Below, one piece after another: positions 16,916 through 24,947 of a DNA stretch of 64,000 bases. Source of the stretch: Plantactinospora mayteni (GTDB lineage: Bacteria; Actinomycetota; Actinomycetes; Mycobacteriales; Micromonosporaceae); the NCBI RefSeq assembly GCF_016862935.1, contig NZ_BONX01000007.1:310001-374000 (forward strand), in the 5' to 3' direction. A model generated the notes under the pieces. It searched no databases, was not told the DNA's origin, and saw only the letters and a program-made list of their open reading frames with translations. The position numbers and the translations under genes are program-made. The stretch's first letter is position 1. Every line of letters begins with the position of its first letter.

Positions 16916-17848
16916 ATGTCCCAGCAGGGGATCCGGCACCGGATGCCGGGCGCCGACGCTCCGCGTGGGCGGACCCCAGACGGGTCCGTGGTGCTGGTCA
17001 CCGGAGCGGCCGGGGTGATCGGCGGAGTCGTCGTGCCGTACCTGGCCGGGTCGGGGTTGCGGGTGGTCGCCGTGGACCGGTCGCCGTTCAGCAGCCCGAA
17101 GGCCGAACTGGTGCTGGTCGGCGACGTCCGGGACCGGGCATTCGTCGCGCAGAGCCTGCGCCCGTTCGGCCGGCCGGTCGACGCCGTCGTGCACCTCGCC
17201 GCGATCGCCGCACCCGGCCAGGTACCCGAGGACGAGACTCTCGCCCAGAACGTCCAGGGCGCCTACCTCGTACTCGACGGTGCCGGCCGGGCCGGCGTAC
17301 GGTGCGCGGTCGCGGCGTCCAGCGTCGCCGCGTACGGGTACGCCTGGGCCGGGCGGGACCTGTCCCCGCCGTACGTGCCGGTCGACGAGGCACAGCCGTC
17401 GGTGGCGATCGACTCGTACGGGCTGTCGAAGACGATGACCGAGCAGGTCGGCGCGTTCGCCACCCGGCGGTGGGGGATGCCGACGATCCTGCTGCGCTTC
17501 CCGTTCGTCGGCGACGGCGACCGGTTGGCGGCCCACCTCGACCGGATCCGCCGGGACGTGGCCGCCAACCGGCGGGAGCTGTGGGCCTGGCTCGACACCC
17601 GGGACGCGGCCCGGGCCGTGCACGCCGCCCTGACCTCGGGGCTGACCGGCCACCACGTCTTCAACATCGCCGCGCCGGACACCTCGACAGCGGTGCCGAC
17701 CGCCGAGCTGCTGGCCCGGTTCCATCCGGATACCCGGCTCCGGGCGCCGCTGGACGGCTTCGACTCGCCGCTGGACAGTTCGGCCGCGCGCCGGCTGCTC
17801 GGCTTCGAGACCCGGCACGGCTGGCGGGACGGCGCCGGGAACGACTGA
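16916..17848 (+). CDS. NAD-dependent extended SDR (uronate dehydrogenase-like)
   Basis: A 310-residue Rossmann-fold enzyme. The cofactor loop is VTGAAGVIGG, Asp at the end of strand two (VAVDRS) favours NAD over NADP, and the catalytic set is SSVAAYG plus YGLSK. These match the NAD-dependent epimerase/dehydratase family, including uronate dehydrogenases that oxidise glucuronate or galacturonate to aldarolactones. Its place as the last gene of a sugar importer operon, next to a sugar-acid dehydratase under the same operator, supports a catabolic dehydrogenase role (inference). A sugar-nucleotide epimerase is less likely. Good ribosome site GGGGAAGTAGGGAG upstream. Confidence 0.8.
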   Translation: MSQQGIRHRMPGADAPRGRTPDGSVVLVTGAAGVIGGVVVPYLAGSGLRVVAVDRSPFSSPKAELVLVGDVRDRAFVAQSLRPFGRPVDAVVHLAAIAAPGQVPEDETLAQNVQGAYLVLDGAGRAGVRCAVAASSVAAYGYAWAGRDLSPPYVPVDEAQPSVAIDSYGLSKTMTEQVGAFATRRWGMPTILLRFPFVGDGDRLAAHLDRIRRDVAANRRELWAWLDTRDAARAVHAALTSGLTGHHVFNIAAPDTSTAVPTAELLARFHPDTRLRAPLDGFDSPLDSSAARRLLGFETRHGWRDGAGND

Positions 17849-17920
17849 GCCGGGGCGGCGCGACACCGCGAGCACCATCTCCACCACGGGCTCGGGGTGA
17901 TGCCGACCTCTCCAGGCCGC

Positions 17921-19045
17921 TCAGCCCAGCGCGGCGAGGGTCTCGGCGGCGACCTGGAGATCCTCCCGGGGCTCGACGACCAGCACCGGCACCCGGGCGT
18001 CGGGGGCCGAGACCACCGCGTCGGTCTCCCGGTTGCCGCCCTGCGGCGGCGTGACGCCGAGCAGGCCGAGCCCGGCGCAGACGTCGTGCCGTACCTCGGG
18101 CTGGTCCCAGCCGATCTCGCCGGTGAAGACCAGCGCGTCGAGCCGGTCCAGGCTGGTGGCCGCGGCGGCCAGTTCCCGGCGTACCCGGTGGGCGTAGACG
18201 TCGAGGGCCAGCGCCGCCAGCGGGTCCTCCGGGGCGGCGGCGACCAGGTCACGGGTGTCGTCGGAGCGGCCACCGGAGAGCCCGAGCAGCCCGGACCGGG
18301 AGTTGAGTCCCTCGGACAGCTCGGCCAGGCTGAGCCGGTCGTCTTCGAGCAGCCAGAGCAGCATGCCCGGGTCGACCGCACCGGAGCGCTTCGACATCGG
18401 GATGCCGTCCAGCGGGGTGAAACCCATCGAGGTGTCGACGCTGCGGCCGTCCCGGACCGCGCAGACCGAGGCACCGCCGCCGAGGTGCGCCAGCAGGAGC
18501 TGGAGTCCGCCGGCCGGCCGGCGGAGCAGCTCGGCGGTACGGCGCAGGGCGTACGCGTACGACAGGCCGTGGAAGCCGTACCGGCGTAGCCCCCAGCGTC
18601 GGCGCCACTGTGCGGGTAGCGGGTAGGTGGCGGCGGCGGCCGGCAGGTGGGCGTGGAACGCGGTGTCCGGGCAGAGCACCTGTGGTACCTCGGGAAGCTG
18701 CTCCCGGATCCGGTCCAGCAGGTGCAGGGCGGGCGGCAGGTGCAGCGGGGCCAGCGTGCCCAGCCGGTCGAGTGCGGACCGGAGGGCCTCGTCCACCCGG
18801 GTCGGGGCGCGGACCAGGTCGCCACCGTGCACCAGCCGATGGCCGACGGCGTCGGGCGGCTGGTGGGCGGCGAGGAAGTCGCGTACCGCCCGATCCGCCT
18901 CGGCCGACCCGGGCGGCTCGGTCCGGGCCAGCGCGTCGGTGACCTCGCCCGCCCGGACGTAATCGAGCCGGAGGCTGGCCGAACCCGCGTTGACGGTCAG
19001 TACGACCGGCGGGCCGGGTGCGCGCCCGTTCGTCCCGGTCGCCAT
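17921..19045 (-). CDS. ackA: divergent acetate kinase
   Basis: A 374-residue ASKHA-fold kinase. Recognisable acetate/propionate-kinase blocks are LTVNAGSASLRLDYV, HRLVHGG, YGFHGLSY, LAHLGGGASVCA, TPLDGIPMSKRSG and VFTGEIG. Several depart from the consensus (NAGSASLRL for NSGSSSIK, FTGEIG for FTAGIGEN), so activity or acyl specificity may differ. The ATG at 19045 follows GGAGGAGG; open codons upstream have no ribosome site. No phosphotransacetylase gene adjoins it. It diverges from the secreted arabinoside locus across a 366-bp region rich in operator-like palindromes, so its control may be linked to polysaccharide use. Confidence 0.85.
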   Translation of the reverse strand: MATGTNGRAPGPPVVLTVNAGSASLRLDYVRAGEVTDALARTEPPGSAEADRAVRDFLAAHQPPDAVGHRLVHGGDLVRAPTRVDEALRSALDRLGTLAPLHLPPALHLLDRIREQLPEVPQVLCPDTAFHAHLPAAAATYPLPAQWRRRWGLRRYGFHGLSYAYALRRTAELLRRPAGGLQLLLAHLGGGASVCAVRDGRSVDTSMGFTPLDGIPMSKRSGAVDPGMLLWLLEDDRLSLAELSEGLNSRSGLLGLSGGRSDDTRDLVAAAPEDPLAALALDVYAHRVRRELAAAATSLDRLDALVFTGEIGWDQPEVRHDVCAGLGLLGVTPPQGGNRETDAVVSAPDARVPVLVVEPREDLQVAAETLAALG

Positions 19046-19178
19046 CCGCGCCTCCTCCGCCCGTCCCCGTCGGACCTGTCCCGTCCGCGCGTTCCATCGT
19101 CCGCCGGCTTCCGTCGGCGACGCTGGGGGCCTTACCCGGCCCGTCGGGATCCACGCCCGCCAACCTGCCGCTACGGCC

Positions 19179-19211
19179 GTTCCGAAAGCGTTTCGAGAAC
19201 CTTTTCGGAAC
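19179..19211. promoter_or_regulatory. LacI-type operator cluster (site A)
   Basis: CGAAAGCGTTTCG (19183-19195) is a 5-3-5 palindrome. It sits within a wider inverted repeat, GTTCCGAAA (19179-19187) to TTTCGGAAC (19203-19211). The half-site pattern matches LacI-family operators of actinomycete polysaccharide genes. Confidence 0.6.
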
Positions 19212-19289
19212 AACCATGAAGATCAACCGCTGTTCTTCGCGATGGATCGGGCTCAGCGTTACGTCCTCGTAATATGCGCAACACCTTGC

Positions 19290-19303
19290 CGAAAACCTTT
19301 TCG
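19290..19303. promoter_or_regulatory. LacI-type operator (site B)
   Basis: CGAAAACCTTTTCG has perfect 6-bp arms around CC. It shares AACCTTTTCG with site A (19198-19207), so the region holds at least two related binding sites upstream of the metalloprotease gene. Confidence 0.6.
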
Positions 19304-19372
19304 TACGCCATCGTGTGCTGAACGCCGAAACCCACCACCCCGCCGATCCTCCGGCGGACCCGGCGCCAAGAA

Positions 19373-19388
19373 ATTGATCATCATCAAT
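19373..19388 (+). promoter_or_regulatory. ATTGAT/ATCAAT inverted repeat before the metalloprotease gene
   Basis: ATTGAT-CATC-ATCAAT lies 10 bp before the AAGGAGGAG ribosome site of the 19412 gene. It could be an operator or a weak leader hairpin. Its half-sites are those of the 13555 operator in the opposite order. Confidence 0.4.
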
Positions 19389-19411
19389 CACTTGAGCGAA
19401 GGAGGAGTCCG

Positions 19412-20704
19412 ATGAGGCGATGGTGGCCGGCCCTCGCGCCGTTGCTGGCGCTGGGCCTGGTGTTCACCGGGATGGGAGTGGCGAAGGCCGCCCCCGGGGA
19501 CAACCTGGCCTGGACCGCGACCGCGAGCGCGTCCTACACCTCACCCTGGGAGAGCGTCGCGGCGATCCGCGACGGCATCGACCCGACCACCTCGAACGAC
19601 ACCCAGAACCCGCGCTGGGGCACCTGGCCCAACACGGGCGAGCAGTGGGTGCTGCTCACCTGGACCTCGCCGCAGACCATCCGGGCTGCCGAGGTCTACT
19701 TCTTCGACGACAACGGCGGAGTACGCCTGCCGGCCTCCTGGCGGGTGCAGAGCTGGAACGGCAGCGGCTACGTCGACGTCGCCGGAGCCAGCGGCTACCC
19801 GATCGCGGCCAACCGCTACAACCTGGTCACCTTCAACGCGGTCAGCACCACCCAGTTGCGGGTGCTGATGCAGAGCGGGACGGCCTCGGTCGGCCTGCTG
19901 GAGGTCAAGGCGCACGCCCAGCCGCCCGGCCCCACCCCGCCGACCACGCCACCGTCCACCGGCTGGAACCCGCCGTCCAACCTGGTCACCGCGCTGGACG
20001 AGGTCTGGCGGCACCAGGAGCAGACCTACAACAACGGCAACCTGTACGCCTTCCGCAACTACGGCTGGGATCAGCTCTTCGCCAACCGGGGCTACATCAA
20101 CTACTGCGTCCGCTGGGACTCCTCGGCCAACGTCACCGCCGCCCAGCGCGACCAGATCCACGCCTCGCTGGCCCGGCAGTACAAGAAGTGGATGGACGTG
20201 ATGGTCGGGCACAACGCGTTCCCGTACACCGACGTGCCGATCCGGGTCGTCGGCTGGGCGGTACGCAACCGGTCCCAGCTCCAGTGGTCGGACACCTCGG
20301 TCGACATCTACGTGGGCGACATCCGGGAGAACGCGCCACAGTGTGCGGCGCCGTGCGGCCGGTTCTTCAACCAGAACGGCCAGTACCCGAACTGTCCCGG
20401 CGGGGCATCCCGGCACTACGACCAGTCGCTCTGGCTGACCGACGGCTTCGGCGGCGGTGCCGGCGGTGACTGGGGTCAACGGATGGGCCGCGAGTACTTC
20501 ATGAACAGCATCAACGCGGAGAACATGACCATCCTGCTGCACGAGATCGGCCATACCTACGGGTTGGACGACTTCTACGACTGGACGCCGACCGGCGTGA
20601 GCGGCTTCATCATGAAGGCCGGCAGCGCCAGCTCGATCACCGAGTTCGACCGCTGGATGTTCCGGGACTGGTGGCGGCACCTGAAGAACCGCTACGGCTA
20701 CTGA
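19412..20704 (+). CDS. secreted zinc metalloprotease with N-terminal carbohydrate-binding-like module
   Basis: A 430-residue secreted protein. A Sec signal (1-26) is followed by a discoidin/CBM-like module (about 29-168), a Pro/Thr linker (PPGPTPPTTPPSTGW), and a catalytic domain (about 188-430). The catalytic motif HEIGHTYGLDD gives zinc ligands His377 and His381, catalytic Glu378 and probably Asp387. HExxHxxGxxD with an Asp third ligand is the snapalysin-type pattern, and GFIMKAGS (Met401) looks like a Met-turn. No prodomain is evident. It is the first gene of the GH127-GH43 locus, with a near-perfect ribosome site AAGGAGGAG. A protease carrying the same module as the glycosidases suggests a glycoprotein target (inference). 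Confidence 0.8.
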   Translation: MRRWWPALAPLLALGLVFTGMGVAKAAPGDNLAWTATASASYTSPWESVAAIRDGIDPTTSNDTQNPRWGTWPNTGEQWVLLTWTSPQTIRAAEVYFFDDNGGVRLPASWRVQSWNGSGYVDVAGASGYPIAANRYNLVTFNAVSTTQLRVLMQSGTASVGLLEVKAHAQPPGPTPPTTPPSTGWNPPSNLVTALDEVWRHQEQTYNNGNLYAFRNYGWDQLFANRGYINYCVRWDSSANVTAAQRDQIHASLARQYKKWMDVMVGHNAFPYTDVPIRVVGWAVRNRSQLQWSDTSVDIYVGDIRENAPQCAAPCGRFFNQNGQYPNCPGGASRHYDQSLWLTDGFGGGAGGDWGQRMGREYFMNSINAENMTILLHEIGHTYGLDDFYDWTPTGVSGFIMKAGSASSITEFDRWMFRDWWRHLKNRYGY

Positions 20705-20780
20705 CCTGGTCGCTCGAACCCACATCCGGGGTCGCCCGGCCACGTCGCCGGGCGACCCCCGCCCCCGGAGGTGACCACCC

Positions 20781-23261
20781 ATGCCCCAACCTGCCCTGTC
20801 CCGCCGATCCCTGTTGCAGACCGGCGCCGCCGTCGCGGTCGGCACCGCCGTCGCCGGCACCCTGCCCGCCGCGCCGGCCGCCGCGGCCCGGACCGACATC
20901 GGGGTCTCCGCGTATGCCTTTCCGCTGACCGCGGTCACCCTGCTGGCCGGGCCGTTCCAGGCGAACGCCGGCCGTACCCAGTCCTATCTGAACTTCATCG
21001 ACGCCGACCGGCTGCTGCACACCTTCCGGCTCAACTACGGGCTCTCCTCCTCGGCGACCGCCTGCGGAGGCTGGGAGTCGCCGACCACCGAACTGCGCGG
21101 CCACTCCACCGGGCACGTGCTGACCGCGCTGGCCCAGGCGTACGCGAACACCGGGCAGGCGGCGTTCAAGACCAAGGGCGACTATCTGGTGGCGCAGTTG
21201 GCGATCTGCCAGAACCGGGCCAGCACGGCCGGCTACAACACCGGCTACCTGTCGGCGTACCCGGAGAGCTTCATCGACCGGGTGGAGGCCCGGCAGCAGG
21301 TCTGGGCGCCGTACTACACGCTGCACAAGATCATGGCCGGGCTGCTCGACATGCACCTGCTGGCCGGCAACGCCCAGGCGCTCGACGTGCTGACCCGGAT
21401 GGCGGCCTGGGTGAAGTTCCGCAACGACCGGCTGAGCCAGACCCAGCGGCAGAACATGCTGGACACCGAGTTCGGCGGGATGAACGAGGTATTGACCAAC
21501 CTCTACCAGCTCACCGAGAACCCGGACCACCTGACCACGGCCCGCTACTTCGACCACGCGGAGATCTTCGACCCGCTGGCCGCGAACACCGACGCGCTGA
21601 ACAACTACCACGCGAACACCCAGATCCCGAAGATCCTCGGCGCGATCCGCGAATACCACGCCACCGGCACCACGCGATATCGCGACATCGCAGTCAACTT
21701 CTGGGACATCGTGGTCAACCGGCACAGCTACGCGATCGGCGGCAACTCCAACGGGGAGTACTTCAAGGCGCCGAACCGGATCGCCAGCGAGCTGTCGGAC
21801 AGCACCTGCGAGTGCTGCAACACCTACAACATGCTGAAGCTGACCCGGCAGCTCTTCTTCACCAACCCGAGTCGGCTGGACTATCTCGACTACTACGAGC
21901 GGGCGCTCTGGAACCACCTGATCGGTGCGCAGAACCCCAGCTCGTCGCATGGCTTCCACTGCTACTACGTGCCGCTGCGGGCCGGCGGGACCAAGACGTA
22001 CAGCAACGACTACAGCAACTTCACCTGCTGCCACGGCACCGGGATGGAGACCCACACCAAGCTCGTCGACAGCATCTACTTCCACAACGGCGACATCCTC
22101 TACGTCAACCTCTTCGCCGCCTCCCGGCTGGTCTGGCCGGGGCGGGGGATCACGGTGCAGCAGGACACCACGTTCCCGGAGTCGTCGACCAGCCGGCTCA
22201 CCGTCACCGGCTCCGGCGCGATCGACCTGCGGATCCGGATCCCCGGCTGGGCCACCGGCGCCGAGGTACGGCTGAACGGCACGGTGCAGTCCGGGGTCAC
22301 ATCCGGCAGCTTCGCCCGGATCAACCGGACCTGGGCCTCCGGCGACGTGGTCGAGATCAGCCTGCCGATGGCGCTGACCCGGGAGGCCACCCCGGACAAC
22401 AGCACGGTGCAGGCGGTCAAGCACGGGCCGATCGTGCTCGCCGGGGCGTACGGCAGCACCAACCTCTCGGCGCTGCCGACGCTGAACCCGGCCACCATCA
22501 CGCCGACCTCGACCCCGATGCAGTACACCGCGACGGCCAGCACCGGCACCGTGACCCTGCTGCCGTTCTACAAGATGCACGGGCAGCGCTACACGGTCTA
22601 CTGGACGGTGACCGGGGCGCCGCCGGCCCCGTTCGTCGCGCACTACCGGTTCGACGAGACCGCCGGCACCAGCGCCGCCGACGCCACCGGCAACGGCAAG
22701 ACCGGCACCCTGACCGGCGGCGCCGGCTGGACCAGCGGCCGGACCGGCAACGCGGTCAACCTCAACGGCACCAGCGCGCACGTCAGCCTGCCGGCCGGGC
22801 TGCTCGCCGGCGCCACCGCGTTCACCGTGGCGACCTGGGTACGCCGGACCGCCGCCACGGCCTGGGCGCGGGTCTTCGACTTCGGCACCGGGACCGGGGC
22901 GTACCTCTTCCTCACCCCGCAGAGCAGCGCCGGGACGATCCGGTTCGCCATCACCAGCGGGGGAGCCGGGTCGGAACAGCAGATCAACGGGCCGGCGGCG
23001 ATCCCGGTCAACACCTGGACGCACGTCGCGGTCACCCAGACCGGCAACACCGGGGTGCTCTACGTGAACGGCGTCGAGGTGGCCCGGAACACCGCCATGA
23101 CCACCCGGCCCTCCGCGCTCGGCTCGACCACCAACAACTGGGTGGGCCGGTCGCAGTACTCCGGCGACCCCTACCTGACCGGCGCGGTGGACGGCTTCCG
23201 GGTCTACGCCCGGGCGCTGAGCGCGGCCGAGATCGCAGACCTGAACTCGACCGGTCTGTGA
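20781..23261 (+). CDS. Tat-secreted GH127 beta-L-arabinofuranosidase with LamG domain
   Basis: An 826-residue enzyme. A Tat signal (SRRSLLQTGAAVAVG) ends near residue 36. The (alpha/alpha)6 barrel (about 45-430) holds the GH127 zinc-thiolate site: Glu344 and Cys346 in STCECCNTYN, and Cys416-Cys417 in FTCCHGTGME. In this family a Cys acts as the nucleophile on beta-L-arabinofuranosides. Beta-sandwich domains follow to about 615, then a LamG-like concanavalin fold (about 617-826). The known substrate class is beta-linked L-arabinofuranose on hydroxyproline-rich plant glycoproteins. GGAGG lies nine bases before the ATG. The gap to the upstream gene is 76 bp with no terminator, so co-transcription is likely. 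Confidence 0.92.
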   Translation: MPQPALSRRSLLQTGAAVAVGTAVAGTLPAAPAAAARTDIGVSAYAFPLTAVTLLAGPFQANAGRTQSYLNFIDADRLLHTFRLNYGLSSSATACGGWESPTTELRGHSTGHVLTALAQAYANTGQAAFKTKGDYLVAQLAICQNRASTAGYNTGYLSAYPESFIDRVEARQQVWAPYYTLHKIMAGLLDMHLLAGNAQALDVLTRMAAWVKFRNDRLSQTQRQNMLDTEFGGMNEVLTNLYQLTENPDHLTTARYFDHAEIFDPLAANTDALNNYHANTQIPKILGAIREYHATGTTRYRDIAVNFWDIVVNRHSYAIGGNSNGEYFKAPNRIASELSDSTCECCNTYNMLKLTRQLFFTNPSRLDYLDYYERALWNHLIGAQNPSSSHGFHCYYVPLRAGGTKTYSNDYSNFTCCHGTGMETHTKLVDSIYFHNGDILYVNLFAASRLVWPGRGITVQQDTTFPESSTSRLTVTGSGAIDLRIRIPGWATGAEVRLNGTVQSGVTSGSFARINRTWASGDVVEISLPMALTREATPDNSTVQAVKHGPIVLAGAYGSTNLSALPTLNPATITPTSTPMQYTATASTGTVTLLPFYKMHGQRYTVYWTVTGAPPAPFVAHYRFDETAGTSAADATGNGKTGTLTGGAGWTSGRTGNAVNLNGTSAHVSLPAGLLAGATAFTVATWVRRTAATAWARVFDFGTGTGAYLFLTPQSSAGTIRFAITSGGAGSEQQINGPAAIPVNTWTHVAVTQTGNTGVLYVNGVEVARNTAMTTRPSALGSTTNNWVGRSQYSGDPYLTGAVDGFRVYARALSAAEIADLNSTGL

Positions 23262-23318
23262 CCACTCTTCGTTCCGCCTGACCACCGCTCCCACACCGAA
23301 CAGGAGAGCAGACAGTGG

Positions 23319-23404
23319 ACCTTTCTCAACCTGAACCGGGCGGCGTGTGCGCCCCGACTTCCGCCTGCGGCCACCACAGACCGCAAGGGGAGGTTGAGAA
23401 AGGT
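23319..23404 (+). promoter_or_regulatory. 14-bp inverted repeat that can hide the GH43 ribosome site
   Basis: ACCTTTCTCAACCT (23319-23332) is perfectly complementary to AGGTTGAGAAAGGT (23391-23404), with a 58-nt loop. The right arm contains AAAGG, the likely Shine-Dalgarno four bases before the GTG at 23408. In mRNA the stem would block it. Confidence 0.6.
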
Positions 23405-23407
23405 TCA

Positions 23408-24859
23408 GTGCGCAGCAGGCGATGGTTCCGGGTCGCGGCCGGCGGGGTCGCCGGACTGCTGGCCGGTGTCGGCCTGGCGATCCCGGCCGGACCGGCCTCG
23501 GCGGCGAACCCGATCATCACCAGCATCTACACCGCCGACCCGGCGCCGCTGGTGGTCGGCAACACCATGTACATCTACGCCGGGCGGGACGAGGCGCCGA
23601 CCGGGGACAACAACTTCCGGATGCGGGAGTGGCACGTCCTCTCCTCGACCGACGCCAACACCTGGACGCACCATGGCGCCCGGGCCTCGATCGCCACCTT
23701 CCCATGGGCCGGTGCGGACGCCTGGGCCAGCGAGGTCGAGCCGCGCAACGGCAAGTACTACTGGTACACCTCGGTCAACGGCCGGGGCGCCGGCTGGATG
23801 GACATCGGGGTCGCGGTCGGGGACAGCCCGCTCGGCCCGTTCACCGACGCCAAGGGCGGGCCGCTGATCAGCGACAGCACCCCGAACTCCTCCGGGCTGA
23901 ACATCGACCCGACCGTCTTCGTCGACGACGACGGGCAGGCGTACATCTACTGGGGCGGTTACTGGGGTGCCCGGGCGGCCCGGCTGAAGTCGAACATGAT
24001 CGAGCTGGACGGCCCGGTGGTCACCCCGAGCGGGCTGAGCAACTTCTGGGAGGCCCCGTGGATGTTCAAGCGCAACGGCCTCTACTACATGATGTACGCC
24101 GCCAACGACACCAACGGCTGCGTCACCTCGTCCAGCTACGCCTGCCAGCGGTATGCCACCGCCACCAACCCGATGGGGCCGTGGACGCACCGGGGCATCG
24201 TGCTCGGCCAGGTCTCCTCGACCACCAACCACGCCGGAGTGGTGGAGCTGAACGGGCAGTGGTACATGGTCTACCACACCGCCAACGCCCCCGGTGGCGG
24301 TAACTTCCGCCGCTCGGTGGCGGTCGACCGGCTCTACTTCAACGCCGACGGCACGATGCAGCGGGTGGTGCAGACCAGCACCGGCCCCGGCCCTGGTCCC
24401 GGCCCCGGTCCGGGCGGTCCACCGGCCGGTACCAACCTGGCCACCTCGGCGACCGCCTCCACCTCGTACGTCTCGGCCTGGGAGAGCATCGCGGCGCTGA
24501 ACAACGGCGGCGTACCGGCGAACTCGGCCGACAAGAGCAACCTGGCGTACGGCAACTGGCCCGAGCAGGGCACCCAGTGGGTCGAGTACACCTGGCCGTC
24601 GGCCCGGACGCTGAACCGGATCGCGACCTACTGGTTCGACGACGACCAGGGCATCGACCTGCCCGCCTCCTGCCAGGTGCAGTACTGGACCGGCAGCGCG
24701 TACGCCAACGTGCCCGGCCAGTCGAGCTGCGGGGTGGCCGGCAACACCTACAACGTCACCACCTTCAACTCCGTGAACACCACCCGGCTGCGGCTGAACA
24801 TCACCTCCCGGTCCGGCTTCTCCACCGGCCTGCTGGAGTGGCTCGCCTACCAGCCCTGA
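23408..24859 (+). CDS. secreted GH43 arabinan/arabinofuranoside hydrolase with C-terminal module
   Basis: A 483-residue secreted protein. Signal peptide 1-33 starts MRSRRWFRVAAGG and ends ASAA. The five-bladed propeller (about 34-345) has the GH43 triad: Asp44 in TADPAP, Asp167 in NIDPTVF and Glu215 in FWEAPWMF. A Gly-Pro linker (GPGPGPGPGG) joins a module (about 355-483) homologous to those in the neighbouring protease and hydrolase. The family includes alpha-L-arabinofuranosidases, arabinanases and beta-xylosidases. A GTG at 23315 with AGGAG is an alternative start that would add 31 residues before the signal, which is less plausible. The 14-bp inverted repeat upstream may gate translation. 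Confidence 0.88.
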   Translation: MRSRRWFRVAAGGVAGLLAGVGLAIPAGPASAANPIITSIYTADPAPLVVGNTMYIYAGRDEAPTGDNNFRMREWHVLSSTDANTWTHHGARASIATFPWAGADAWASEVEPRNGKYYWYTSVNGRGAGWMDIGVAVGDSPLGPFTDAKGGPLISDSTPNSSGLNIDPTVFVDDDGQAYIYWGGYWGARAARLKSNMIELDGPVVTPSGLSNFWEAPWMFKRNGLYYMMYAANDTNGCVTSSSYACQRYATATNPMGPWTHRGIVLGQVSSTTNHAGVVELNGQWYMVYHTANAPGGGNFRRSVAVDRLYFNADGTMQRVVQTSTGPGPGPGPGPGGPPAGTNLATSATASTSYVSAWESIAALNNGGVPANSADKSNLAYGNWPEQGTQWVEYTWPSARTLNRIATYWFDDDQGIDLPASCQVQYWTGSAYANVPGQSSCGVAGNTYNVTTFNSVNTTRLRLNITSRSGFSTGLLEWLAYQP

Positions 24860-24947
24860 CGACCCCGGTCTGTCGCGGGGCAGACCCCCTCCGCCCCGCG
24901 ACGGGCCGGTCCATCCCCCACCACCGAACCCCCTTGGAGGTGACCCG

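Noticed and set aside
20637-23294. Minus-strand 885-codon frame opposite the GH127 gene
   Set aside because: Its composition is Gly/Arg/Val-rich background with no motif, while the plus strand has complete GH127 catalytic residues, a Tat signal and a ribosome site.
23315-23407. GTG at 23315 as the real GH43 start
   Set aside because: It would put 31 polar residues before a normal signal peptide. It has an acceptable AGGAG, so I kept it as a possible leader reading frame but not as the mature start.
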